From the NCBI GenBank assembly GCA_043762265.1, contig JAYUMV010000170.1:1-17904 (forward strand): a DNA stretch of 17,904 nucleotides, in the 5' to 3' direction. Below, piece by piece: positions 5,969 to 13,200 of this stretch; the first letter of the stretch is position 1; the number at the start of each line of letters is the position of its first letter. The position numbers were made by a program, and so were the translations under genes. The stretch comes from JANXLO01 sp043762265. Lineage in GTDB: Bacteria; Armatimonadota; Chthonomonadetes; Chthonomonadales; Chthonomonadaceae. Under the pieces are notes generated by a model. That model worked only from the letters and a program-made list of their open reading frames with translations. It made no database searches and was not told where the DNA came from.

Positions 5969-7609
5969 ATGTCGAAAGCCGATGTAGAAGCGATCAAGAA
6001 GGCCAAGGACGGACTGGACGTATGGCCCGATATTCTGCGCTATGCGCGCGAGGGTTTTTCCAGTATCGATCCGGAAGATTTCGTGCGGATGCGCTGGTAT
6101 GGAATCTATCAGCAGCAGCCGAATGAAGGCCACTTTATGATGCGGGTGCGCATTCCCAGCGGCAACATGTCGTCGGCGCAACTGCGGGCTGTGGCCCGAG
6201 TGGCGCAGGAGAAAGGCCGAAATATTGCCGACATCACCACGCGCCAGAATTTTCAGTACCACTGGCTGACCATCGATCACTTCCCAGAGATCATTGCACA
6301 GTTGAATGAGGCTGGCCTCTCCACGGCAGGCGCCTGCGGAGACATCACGCGCAACATCTGCGGCTGCTCGGTCGCGGGCTGCGATCCGGAAGAGATCTAT
6401 GATACGCGCGAGATCGTGGAAGAGGTGACGAAGTTCTTTGTGGGCAACAAAGACTTCTCCGATCTGCCCCGCAAATACAAGGTCTCCATCTCGGGCTGCG
6501 CCATTCACTGCAACCAACCGGAGATCAACGATCTGGGCATTCAAGCCGTGAGCCGCTTCAAAAACGGGGCGTGGGAAGTCGGTTTCCAGGTGCGGGTCGG
6601 AGGCGGGCTCAGCACGCAGCCGCACTTCGCGCAGCAGTTGGATATGTTTATCAAGCCGGAGCAGATTTTGCCCGTCTGCATCGCCGTGACGGAGATCTTC
6701 CGCGACCACGGCTATCGGGCGCGGCGCAACCATGCACGCCTCAAATTCCTGGTGGCGGACTGGGGCGCGGAGAAGTTCCGGGAAGTGATGATCGAGAAAC
6801 TCGGCTGGACCCCGGAACCCGCTGTGCCCACGGTAGAGCCCACTCGGGTGCAGCAGGATCATCTCGGTATTCACAAGCAGAAGCAGGAAGGCAAGTCCTG
6901 GATCGGTGTCTCTGTGATTACGGGGCGTTTGACGGGGGACCAGTTGTTCGCGGCCGCCGCCATCGCGGACAAGTACTGCGAGGGCAGTATCCGCACCAGC
7001 AACCAGCAGAATTTCCTCTTCCCGAACATCGCCGACGCGCACTTGGAAGAGGCAAAGCAGGCGATCCTGGACGCCGGGTTTGTCTGGGAGGTCTCTGAGT
7101 TCCACAAGGGCGCGGTCTCCTGCACCGGTAACGAGTTCTGCAACCTCGCCATCACGGAGACGAAGGCGCGCTTGCGGGAGATCGTCTCCTACTTGGAAAG
7201 CGAAATGCTCTGGGACGAGCCCATCCGCATCCATCTCAATGGCTGCCCGAACTCCTGCGGTCAGCACCACATTGGGGACATCGGCCTGCAAGGCTGCCTG
7301 GCCCGCTTGAACACCGGTGAGCAGGTCGAAGCCTACGATGTCTGCCTGGGGGGACGACTGGGCGCGGACGCGAAGTTCGTGCGCCCCATCTCCCGCAAAG
7401 TCCCGGCAGAAAAGGTGAAGTTCGCCCTGGAGAACATCCTGCGCGCTTATCGCGCCAACCGCACCGAAGGCGAGACATTCGGCAAGTTCGTGGATCGTCA
7501 CACCAACGATCAGTTGGGCGAGTTTCTGGGCCTGCACCTCCTCGCCCAGGACGACCCGACCTGGACGCCTCCGCCGCCCCGCGCCCATGCGCCCGCCGCT
7601 GCGGAATAA
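5969..7609 (+). CDS. Ferredoxin-dependent nitrite/sulfite reductase (siroheme, 4Fe-4S)
   Basis: Six-electron reductase that converts sulfite to sulfide or nitrite to ammonia in the cytoplasm. The 546-residue form has two tandem ferredoxin-like/siroheme half-domain repeats. The 4Fe-4S/siroheme ligands are C385-x5-C391 (CTGNEFC) and C426-x3-C430 (CPNSC). Anion-binding residues include Arg92 in TTRQNFQYHW, Arg128 in ITRN, and the lysine pair K169-Y-K171 in LPRKYK. From memory of the family, sulfite reductases have Lys at the second position where plant nitrite reductase has Asn, so sulfite is favoured. Extra cysteines, ICGCSVAGC at about 130-138 and SGCAIHC at about 175-181, are unusual. ATG 5969 is chosen because the family N-terminus begins soon after it and AAGGAG lies about 10 nt upstream; ATG 5897 would add 24 unlike residues. 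No flavoprotein subunit is nearby, consistent with ferredoxin as donor. Confidence 0.92.
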   Translation: MSKADVEAIKKAKDGLDVWPDILRYAREGFSSIDPEDFVRMRWYGIYQQQPNEGHFMMRVRIPSGNMSSAQLRAVARVAQEKGRNIADITTRQNFQYHWLTIDHFPEIIAQLNEAGLSTAGACGDITRNICGCSVAGCDPEEIYDTREIVEEVTKFFVGNKDFSDLPRKYKVSISGCAIHCNQPEINDLGIQAVSRFKNGAWEVGFQVRVGGGLSTQPHFAQQLDMFIKPEQILPVCIAVTEIFRDHGYRARRNHARLKFLVADWGAEKFREVMIEKLGWTPEPAVPTVEPTRVQQDHLGIHKQKQEGKSWIGVSVITGRLTGDQLFAAAAIADKYCEGSIRTSNQQNFLFPNIADAHLEEAKQAILDAGFVWEVSEFHKGAVSCTGNEFCNLAITETKARLREIVSYLESEMLWDEPIRIHLNGCPNSCGQHHIGDIGLQGCLARLNTGEQVEAYDVCLGGRLGADAKFVRPISRKVPAEKVKFALENILRAYRANRTEGETFGKFVDRHTNDQLGEFLGLHLLAQDDPTWTPPPPRAHAPAAAE

Positions 7610-7630
7610 CCTTCCGGCCTCGAAACTGAA

Positions 7631-7663
7631 AATGGGCTTCCGGCAGAGTGTCGGAAGCCCATT
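7631..7663. terminator. Bidirectional terminator hairpin between convergent genes
   Basis: A perfect 12-bp stem, AATGGGCTTCCG (7631-7642) with CGGAAGCCCATT (7652-7663), encloses a 9-nt loop. It lies between the reductase stop at 7609 and the dehydrogenase stop at 7685. On the minus strand the stem runs into TTTTCAGTTT, a better U-tract than on the plus strand. Confidence 0.8.
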
Positions 7664-7684
7664 GTGTGCTCGTTTGGCACCTGC

Positions 7685-8482
7685 TTACCGAGAGACGATG
7701 TCGTAAGGCGGCTGCGGGGAGAGCGCGGTCAGGCCGCCATCGACCACGATATTTTGCCCGTTCACCCAACTCGCCTCTGCCGACGCCAGAAAGGCGACCA
7801 TCGCGGCAATATCCTGCGGCGTACCGATGCGACCAGTCGGGTTCATCGCGACCTCCCTCGCCTCCATGTCTCCGATGTCGAGCAGGGCGGCATTCAGGTT
7901 GGTACGGATCGTGCTGGGGCCGACGGCATTGACCGTGATGCCCAGTGGCCCCAACTCGACGGCCATCGCTTTCGTGAGCATCGCCAATCCCGCTTTGGAG
8001 GCGCAGTAGTGGGCGAGTTGGGGAATCGCGACCTGGCTGCCGGTGCTGGTAATATGCACGATGCGTCCCCATTTCTGCGGGGCCATCGACCGGGCGGCGA
8101 TCTGTGAACAGAGAAAGGCGGCCCGCAGATTGGTGTCTATCGTCTCCGTCCATGTCTGAAGAGAGGTCTCCAGAAAGGGCGAGAAGATGCCGATACCCGC
8201 ATTGTTCACCAGAATGTCCAGTCCCTCGAAAGTTTCCAGGACTTGCTCCATCATGGCGGTGAGCGCCTGCGGGTCGCGCAGATCGGCGGGAACCAGCAGC
8301 GCCCGTCGGCCCATCGCACGAATCTGCGCTGCAATCGCCTCGGCCTCTGCGTCCCCTTCCAAATAGTGGATCGCCACATCTGCGCCCTCTGCCGCCAGGC
8401 GCAGCGCGATACCCGCCCCGATCCCACGATTGCTGCCTGTCACCAAACTGGTACGCGTTCTGTTCTGTAGCATAAAAAGCAT
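7685..8482 (-). CDS. Short-chain dehydrogenase/reductase (classical SDR)
   Basis: NAD(P)-dependent oxidoreductase of the classical SDR family acting on an unknown alcohol, carbonyl or sugar. The 265-residue protein has the Rossmann glycine motif TGSNRGIG at 15-22, NNAG at 93-96, and the full catalytic tetrad Asn118, Ser146, Tyr159 and Lys163 (YCASK), with the canonical 13-residue gap between Ser and Tyr. The C-terminal WVNGQNIVVDGG segment is typical of the glucose-dehydrogenase/FabG-like branch. ATG 8482 has AAGGAG 4 nt upstream; ATG 8473 is possible but worse placed. It follows the PAP2 phosphatase gene by 68 bp on the same strand, with a GC-rich hairpin in between. Nothing in the neighbourhood names the substrate. 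Confidence 0.93.
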   Translation of the reverse strand: MLFMLQNRTRTSLVTGSNRGIGAGIALRLAAEGADVAIHYLEGDAEAEAIAAQIRAMGRRALLVPADLRDPQALTAMMEQVLETFEGLDILVNNAGIGIFSPFLETSLQTWTETIDTNLRAAFLCSQIAARSMAPQKWGRIVHITSTGSQVAIPQLAHYCASKAGLAMLTKAMAVELGPLGITVNAVGPSTIRTNLNAALLDIGDMEAREVAMNPTGRIGTPQDIAAMVAFLASAEASWVNGQNIVVDGGLTALSPQPPYDIVSR

Positions 8483-8530
8483 AGAACTCCTTGCCTCGGT
8501 TCCCTGCGTGGCGTACGTCCAACGTCGCCT

Positions 8531-8549
8531 CCGCCTCCGGTGGAGGCGG
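8531..8549 (-). other. GC-rich hairpin between PAP2 and SDR genes
   Basis: CCGCCTCC (8531-8538) and GGAGGCGG (8542-8549) form a perfect 8-bp stem with a 3-nt loop, immediately after the PAP2 stop codon on the minus strand. There is no T-run in that direction. It could be a pause, a weak terminator or an mRNA-end stabiliser tuning expression of the following SDR gene. Confidence 0.5.
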
Positions 8550-8550
8550 G

Positions 8551-9129
8551 TTAAAAGGTTTTGGAGAGAAAAAGCCCGTAAGCAGCGCCTTTAGCGGTCG
8601 GCTGGATAAACGGCATAAGCAAGAGGCCACGGCGTGAGGAGAGTTCCCAACGTCCGACGCCATAGCCGATCGCCGCACCGGCGAGCACGTCTCCGACCGT
8701 ATGCCGATGGATCGTAAAGCGGGAGGCCGAAATCAACGCGGCGCCTGTATACCAGTAGATGGCCTGCTTGGGGTGGAAAGCGCTCTCGACGGTCGCGATC
8801 GCGAAGACGGAGGAGGCGTGGGCGCTCGGGAAACTGTCGTGTTCATTGGTGTCGGGCCGCTTCTCCTGAACGAGACTTTTCAGCCCCTCCGAGATCAGGA
8901 CGCTGCTGGTGAGCGCATCCGCCGCGCGGAGCGCGTGCGTCTTACCCGCTTTACCATCTTCCAGCAGAGGCGCGCCCAATCCCGCAACGAGATACAGCAC
9001 CGTGCCTGTACCGGAGAAGAAATCGCCGACCTGTCGGTCAAAGGGTGGATCGGCCTGTGCTACTAGCGAAAGCGGAGCGATCAGCGCGATAAACGCCGCT
9101 GTGAGAAGCCGTGAACGGGATGTGGACAT
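8551..9129 (-). CDS. PAP2-family phosphatase, exported
   Basis: A 192-residue acid-phosphatase-type protein of the PAP2 superfamily, which hydrolyses phosphomonoesters such as phosphatidic acid, polyprenyl pyrophosphate or soluble phosphates. All three signature motifs are present: K84-x6-R91-P92, the PSAH motif with His104 as probable proton donor, and S136-R137-x5-H143-x3-D147 with His143 as the probable nucleophile. The N-terminus looks like a signal peptide (about 1-26, ending VAQA), so the active site should face the periplasm. The number of hydrophobic helices is modest for an integral lipid phosphatase. ATG 9129 has a GGAGG motif about 12 nt upstream, further than ideal. A candidate promoter lies about 190 bp upstream, leaving a long AT-rich leader. 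The substrate cannot be told. Confidence 0.9.
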   Translation of the reverse strand: MSTSRSRLLTAAFIALIAPLSLVAQADPPFDRQVGDFFSGTGTVLYLVAGLGAPLLEDGKAGKTHALRAADALTSSVLISEGLKSLVQEKRPDTNEHDSFPSAHASSVFAIATVESAFHPKQAIYWYTGAALISASRFTIHRHTVGDVLAGAAIGYGVGRWELSSRRGLLLMPFIQPTAKGAAYGLFLSKTF

Positions 9130-9319
9130 AAGGGTTAAGAGCCTCCTTTATGAAAATAAGGCTATTCATGCCTTTTCTAAAGCTTCCGGTATGATACCTG
9201 AAAACCCCCATCGTCGTTTCTGCAGCAAAACAACATCAGGAATAGATTTCGGTCTTACCTGGAAAAACAGTTCCTCAAGTTTTCCTTTTTCTGTATTTAT
9301 ATCAATTTATAGAGATCCA

Positions 9320-9349
9320 ATTATATATGGTCCCAGAGGCTGCGATCAA
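9320..9349 (-). promoter_or_regulatory. Candidate promoter for the PAP2-SDR unit
   Basis: On the minus strand, TTGATC (9349-9344) and TATAAT (9325-9320) have an 18-bp spacer. The -10 box is a perfect match. Transcription would start about 180 bp before the PAP2 ATG. Confidence 0.4.
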
Positions 9350-9379
9350 TGCATCGAGTAATTTTTTCTTTCTCTAAAG

Positions 9380-9397
9380 ATACGTAGATTTACGTAT
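9380..9397. promoter_or_regulatory. Inverted repeat, candidate operator
   Basis: ATACGTA (9380-9386) and TACGTAT (9391-9397) form a perfect 7-bp dyad around GATT. It covers the position where the -35 element belonging to the TAGAAT box at 9408-9413 would fall, so a bound protein could activate or block a promoter for the receiver-domain gene. Confidence 0.45.
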
Positions 9398-9406
9398 GGA
9401 CACACG

Positions 9407-9426
9407 GTAGAATGAAAAGTAGAATG
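9407..9426 (+). repeat. Direct repeat GTAGAATG, 12-bp period
   Basis: GTAGAATG occurs at 9407-9414 and 9419-9426. Each copy holds a TAGAAT hexamer that could serve as a -10 element. The meaning is uncertain. Confidence 0.3.
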
Positions 9427-9598
9427 TCCTATCTGCTTTACAGGGGATGGATCTCGGGAGCAAATGACGGCCATAGTCCTTGCAGTGATGAGAGCGGTAA
9501 GAAGCTGTGCCACCAAGGAATGAACTGTATCTTTTTTCACTGGAAAGACACTCGAGAGGGTGTCATAACCACCGGTGTTATTCTGGAGAAGGGCCGCG

Positions 9599-10024
9599 AT
9601 GTCACCCATGAAGATTCTTATAGTAGATAACTATCCCACGGCACGCTATGGGCTGCGCTTTCTGCTGGAGTGTGAACCCAACCTAGAGATTGTGGGAGAG
9701 ACGGACAACGGTCAGCCCGGTCTCGAAGCGGTTCGGACGCTGTCCCCCGATCTCCTGGTTCTCGACATCAACCTGCCGGAATTGGCCGGGCTGGAGGTTC
9801 TGAAAAGCCTACGGGAGGAAGGAAACCCCGTTTCCGTCATCATGTTGGCCGATCATGCCGAGACACCCTATGCAAAAATAGCCATGGAGATGGGAGCAAC
9901 GGCTTTCCTGGGCAAAGACAACGGCTTCGATGCACTGCTCAACACGATCCAGTGCATTCACGAGTCTAGGGCAGATCAGGAAGAAGTGCGGTTCGAGACC
10001 GACCGGATTCGACAACTCTCCTAA
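9599..10024 (+). CDS. Stand-alone receiver (REC) domain protein, NarL/LuxR-type
   Basis: A 141-residue protein that is essentially one receiver domain of a two-component system, with about 15 charged residues after it and no helix-turn-helix output domain. The NarL-type start MKILIVDNYPTARYGLRFLL is clear. The phospho-acceptor is Asp56 in LVLDINLP and the conserved lysine is Lys106 in FLGKDN. Two positions are altered: the usual acidic pair DD is Asp10-Asn11, and the switch Thr/Ser of LTAH is Ala84 in MLADH. Phosphorylation or output coupling may therefore be changed. ATG 9599 is preferred for the AGAAGGG site 5 nt upstream; ATG 9608 is also possible and GTG 9575 is unlikely. No histidine kinase is in the window. 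It probably works by protein-protein contact, as in CheY- or SpoIIAA-like relays, but the partner is unknown. Confidence 0.85.
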   Translation: MSPMKILIVDNYPTARYGLRFLLECEPNLEIVGETDNGQPGLEAVRTLSPDLLVLDINLPELAGLEVLKSLREEGNPVSVIMLADHAETPYAKIAMEMGATAFLGKDNGFDALLNTIQCIHESRADQEEVRFETDRIRQLS

Positions 10025-10034
10025 AACTTCCGCC

Positions 10035-10080
10035 CGTCAAACGGTCCTTCTCTCCTCGTTGGGAGAAGGGCCGTTCGACG
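10035..10080 (+). terminator. Long hairpin after the receiver-domain gene
   Basis: An 18-bp stem, 10035-10052 with 10063-10080, contains two positions that pair as wobble G-U in one strand's RNA; loop of 10 nt. It begins 10 bp after the stop codon. No T-run follows, so it may terminate weakly, protect the mRNA 3' end or belong to a small RNA. Confidence 0.5.
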
Positions 10081-10143
10081 TGTCGTTCGGGGGAGCGTTA
10101 AAACGGCGGCTTTTCCGATATTAGGGTCACCCTCTGCTTACGA

Positions 10144-10175
10144 AAGCCCGCTCTGACCGGGATCAGAGCGGGCTT
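10144..10175. terminator. Terminator hairpin downstream of the giant gene
   Basis: A perfect 13-bp stem, AAGCCCGCTCTGA (10144-10156) with TCAGAGCGGGCTT (10163-10175), and a 6-nt loop lie 31 bp beyond the stop of the giant minus-strand gene. The stem ends in TTT on the minus strand and can work in both directions between the convergent genes. Confidence 0.75.
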
Positions 10176-10206
10176 CTACCTTACTCGAAACGAGAGGTGT
10201 CTATGG

Positions 10207-13200
10207 CTAGGCTCGTCGGGCGCGCCGCCTTCCAAGCATCAGGCCGGTGAGACCAAGGCCGAACAGCATCGCCCACGTACCGGGCTCCGGTGTGGAAGCG
10301 AACACTCCTGCCGCCTCGGTCACGACGATTCGAGCATCGTTGGCGTCGTAGAACACAGAGTAAGCGTATCCGTTGTTCAGGCTGTTGATACCGTTGAAGG
10401 AACCGTTTCTGCTGGCTGCCGTCAGAAAGGTGAACGTATCGCCGAGGTGCGGCGTAAACCCGCCATAGAGATCGATATCGAGCGCTCCGTTCAGCGAGGC
10501 GTTACCGGTCACATCCAGCCAGTCGTAGGTCGTGCCCTGTCCATACCCCCCGAGATCGATGGAGAGGATACCGGTGGAGCCCTGGGCATAGTTGCCGTTG
10601 ATGGTCAATTTGCCGGGCGAGTTGCCCGGTCCGACGGTGCCGCCTGTATTGGCGACTGTACCGTTGATCGTCCCGCCGCCGCCCAAGATCCCTCCGGTCA
10701 GATTGAGCGAGTGTCCGCTGTCGATGTTGACCGTGCCGTTGGCGATGAAGCTACCGGCGTTCTGGTTCAGACTGTCGTGCAGGTTGAGGGACGCGCCTGT
10801 GCCGATGTTTACGGCCCCGCTGTTGGTCAGGTTGCCCGTCAGACTGATCGTCGAACCGCTGCCGGTAGCCGAGAGGACGCCAGTGCTGCTGTTGGTGAAG
10901 TTCCCGCCGCCTTCGTAGCTGATCGATCCCCCGACGGTCGCGGCGATCGTATGGTTGTTCATGACATCCAGAGGGGGATCGAGGAAGCGGATCGAACCTC
11001 CCGCCACAGTCACCGTGATGTTGCCATTATTGGTGAGCGTCGTGGTGCTGTTGCCGAGTCCTTGAATGCTGCCGCTACTGCCCTGAATGGTCGTTCCCGC
11101 GCCGATGACGAGATTGCTGTCAAGGGACAGTTGGTTGCCGCTGTTCGCATCCGCGAAGACCAGCGTGAGATTGTTCAGCGTCTGAGAGCCTTGGAAGGCA
11201 AGGTTACTGCCGTTGGAGAAGGTCGTCGTGCTGCCGCTGCCAAGCCCGGTGCCGCCGCTTAAGGTGGCTGAACCGCCGCTCAAAGACAGGCCCGCGTCCA
11301 GAGAGACGCCGTTCAGGTTGACGGTCGTGCCCGTCGTCAGGTTGAGCGCATTCGAATGGACGAGTGCGCCGCCCATCACGGTGCCGCTGAAGGTGTAGTT
11401 GCTCGCGCCACCCAGCAGCGTGGATGCCTCCGTGGTCTGACCGGCATTGTTGAGCACTCCGGTGAGCTTGATAAAGCCTCCGTTGCTGGTGGTCAGGGTG
11501 CTGCCGATGCCTGGTTCGAACGTGCCGTTCAGATTGACGAGGGAGCCGCTGCCATCGGCAGAGATAAGCCCGTTATTGTGGAGGAAGTTATCGACCGTCA
11601 GCGTACCGCCATTTCGTGCCGAAAGGGCGCCGTTGTTGATTACATCGACGGCTCCGCCGGTGGAACTGCCGATTACGATCTGCCCACCGGCGACATCGGC
11701 GCTAATGATTCCGTTGTTGGTCAGAGTGAGCGTTGAACTCCCGCCGTTGACGATACCGCCGGACATACCGTGCACAAGGCCGTTTGCACCGAGCGTTGTA
11801 TCCTGCGTCAGCGTGACCGCATTGGCCGCCGTTCCATCGGCGAATCGAATCGCCTGATCGTAAGGAGAGCTGCCGTTCAATGCAACACTGCCGCCTTCGC
11901 TGATGTTCGCCGCACTGCCGGCGCGCAGGTGCGTCGTTCCGCTCAGGGCGACGCTTCCTCCGTCGATGTTCAGCCCGCCCGTCAGACCCACATTCGTCAG
12001 TGTTAGAGTTTGACCGGAGGTTACCATCAGGGACTCGGAGTGTGTGATTGTCCCGCCGGAAACCGTCGCCCCGGCGAAAGAATAGTTGCTGTCTCCGCCC
12101 ACGAAGCTGGAGGCGTCGAGCGTTCGCCCGGCATTGTCAATGGTCGTCCCGTTAAAGTGGACTGCGCCGCCATCGAAGGTCGTGAGTTGACTTCCATTCG
12201 ACAGTACGAGGGTTCCAGACAGATTGGCCACAGAGCCACTGTTCCCTACTTGAATCAAGCCTGCGTTGTTGAGTGTCCCGCTTGCAATGGTGAACTGCGC
12301 GCCGCCCGAGACGTAGATCTGACCGTTGTTCTGGAGCGTCCCGCCACTCTGAAACTGCAGTTCACTGCCGTCGCGGATATCGATGGAATTGTTGTTGGTG
12401 AGCGAACCGTTCCCCTGAAAGACGATTTGCCCCCCGTTCGACGCGGAAAGGTTGCCTGCATTGAGCAGGTGGATATCGCCGCCGGTCGGCGCGATGCGTA
12501 TCTGTCCGCCGGCAGCACTCGCCTCTAGAATTCCATTGTTGGTCAGCGTGATCGCTGCGCCGCTGTTATTGACCAACGCGCCGCTCTGCCCACTGATCGC
12601 CGCGCTGTTGCCGATGGTCGTATCGCCGTTCAAGACGATCCGATTTCCGATGCTGCTGTCGGTGAAGAAGACAGATGCGTTGTCGATTGTGGCCGCCGCT
12701 CCGAAGGCCAGGGTTCCGTTGTTGCTGATGCTGGTTCCCGAGCCCAGATTCGTGCTTCCCAACAGAGTGACGCTGCCTCCGGAGATCGTCAGACCATTAT
12801 CGAGGTTCACATCCTGTAGGGCAAGGCTGCTCCCGGAACCGAGATGCAGATACAGGGAGTTGACCACGCTGCCGCCCGAAATCGTAGCCCCATTCAGAAG
12901 GTAGTTACCGCTTCCTCCTACCAACTGGTCCGCGTTGAGAGTGCTTCCCGCGTTGGCGAACGTCGCGCCGTTGAAATTGATCGCGCCGCCGTTCGAGGTC
13001 ACCATGCTGCCCGAACCCGTCACGAACGTGCCGCCTACATTGAATGCGGCCCCGCTCCCATCCACCGAGATCAGTCCATTGTTCGTCAGAGTGCCGCCGC
13101 CATAGGTTAAGACACCGCCATTGTAGGCTGTCAGATAGCCGTCGTTGACGATATGCAGAGTGCCGCCCGATCCGCCCAGATTCAGCGTGCCTGCGTCTGC

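Larger units (their letters stand above)
9130..9598. other. AT-rich, apparently non-coding intergenic region
   Basis: About 470 bp between the divergent PAP2 and receiver-domain genes, clearly richer in A and T than the flanking genes. Short open frames here (for example about 9424-9630 on plus and 9609-9346 on minus) show no recognisable protein pattern and no good ribosome sites, and are treated as spurious. The region holds a minus-strand promoter candidate, a 7-bp inverted repeat, a 12-bp-spaced direct repeat and a TAGAAT box, all listed separately. Confidence 0.6.

Noticed and set aside
5912..7588. A 558-codon minus-strand open frame opposite the reductase
   Set aside because: Shadow of a GC-rich gene; the plus strand carries the complete siroheme/4Fe-4S signature.
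7236..8678. A 480-codon minus-strand frame spanning the end of the reductase and the SDR gene
   Set aside because: It crosses a terminator and two genes in a different frame from the SDR, and the translation is arginine/serine/glycine-rich without a domain.
9346..9630. Small open frames in the AT-rich region (87 codons minus, 72 codons plus)
   Set aside because: No ribosome site, no recognisable motif and overlap with the receiver-gene start; kept only as part of the intergenic description.
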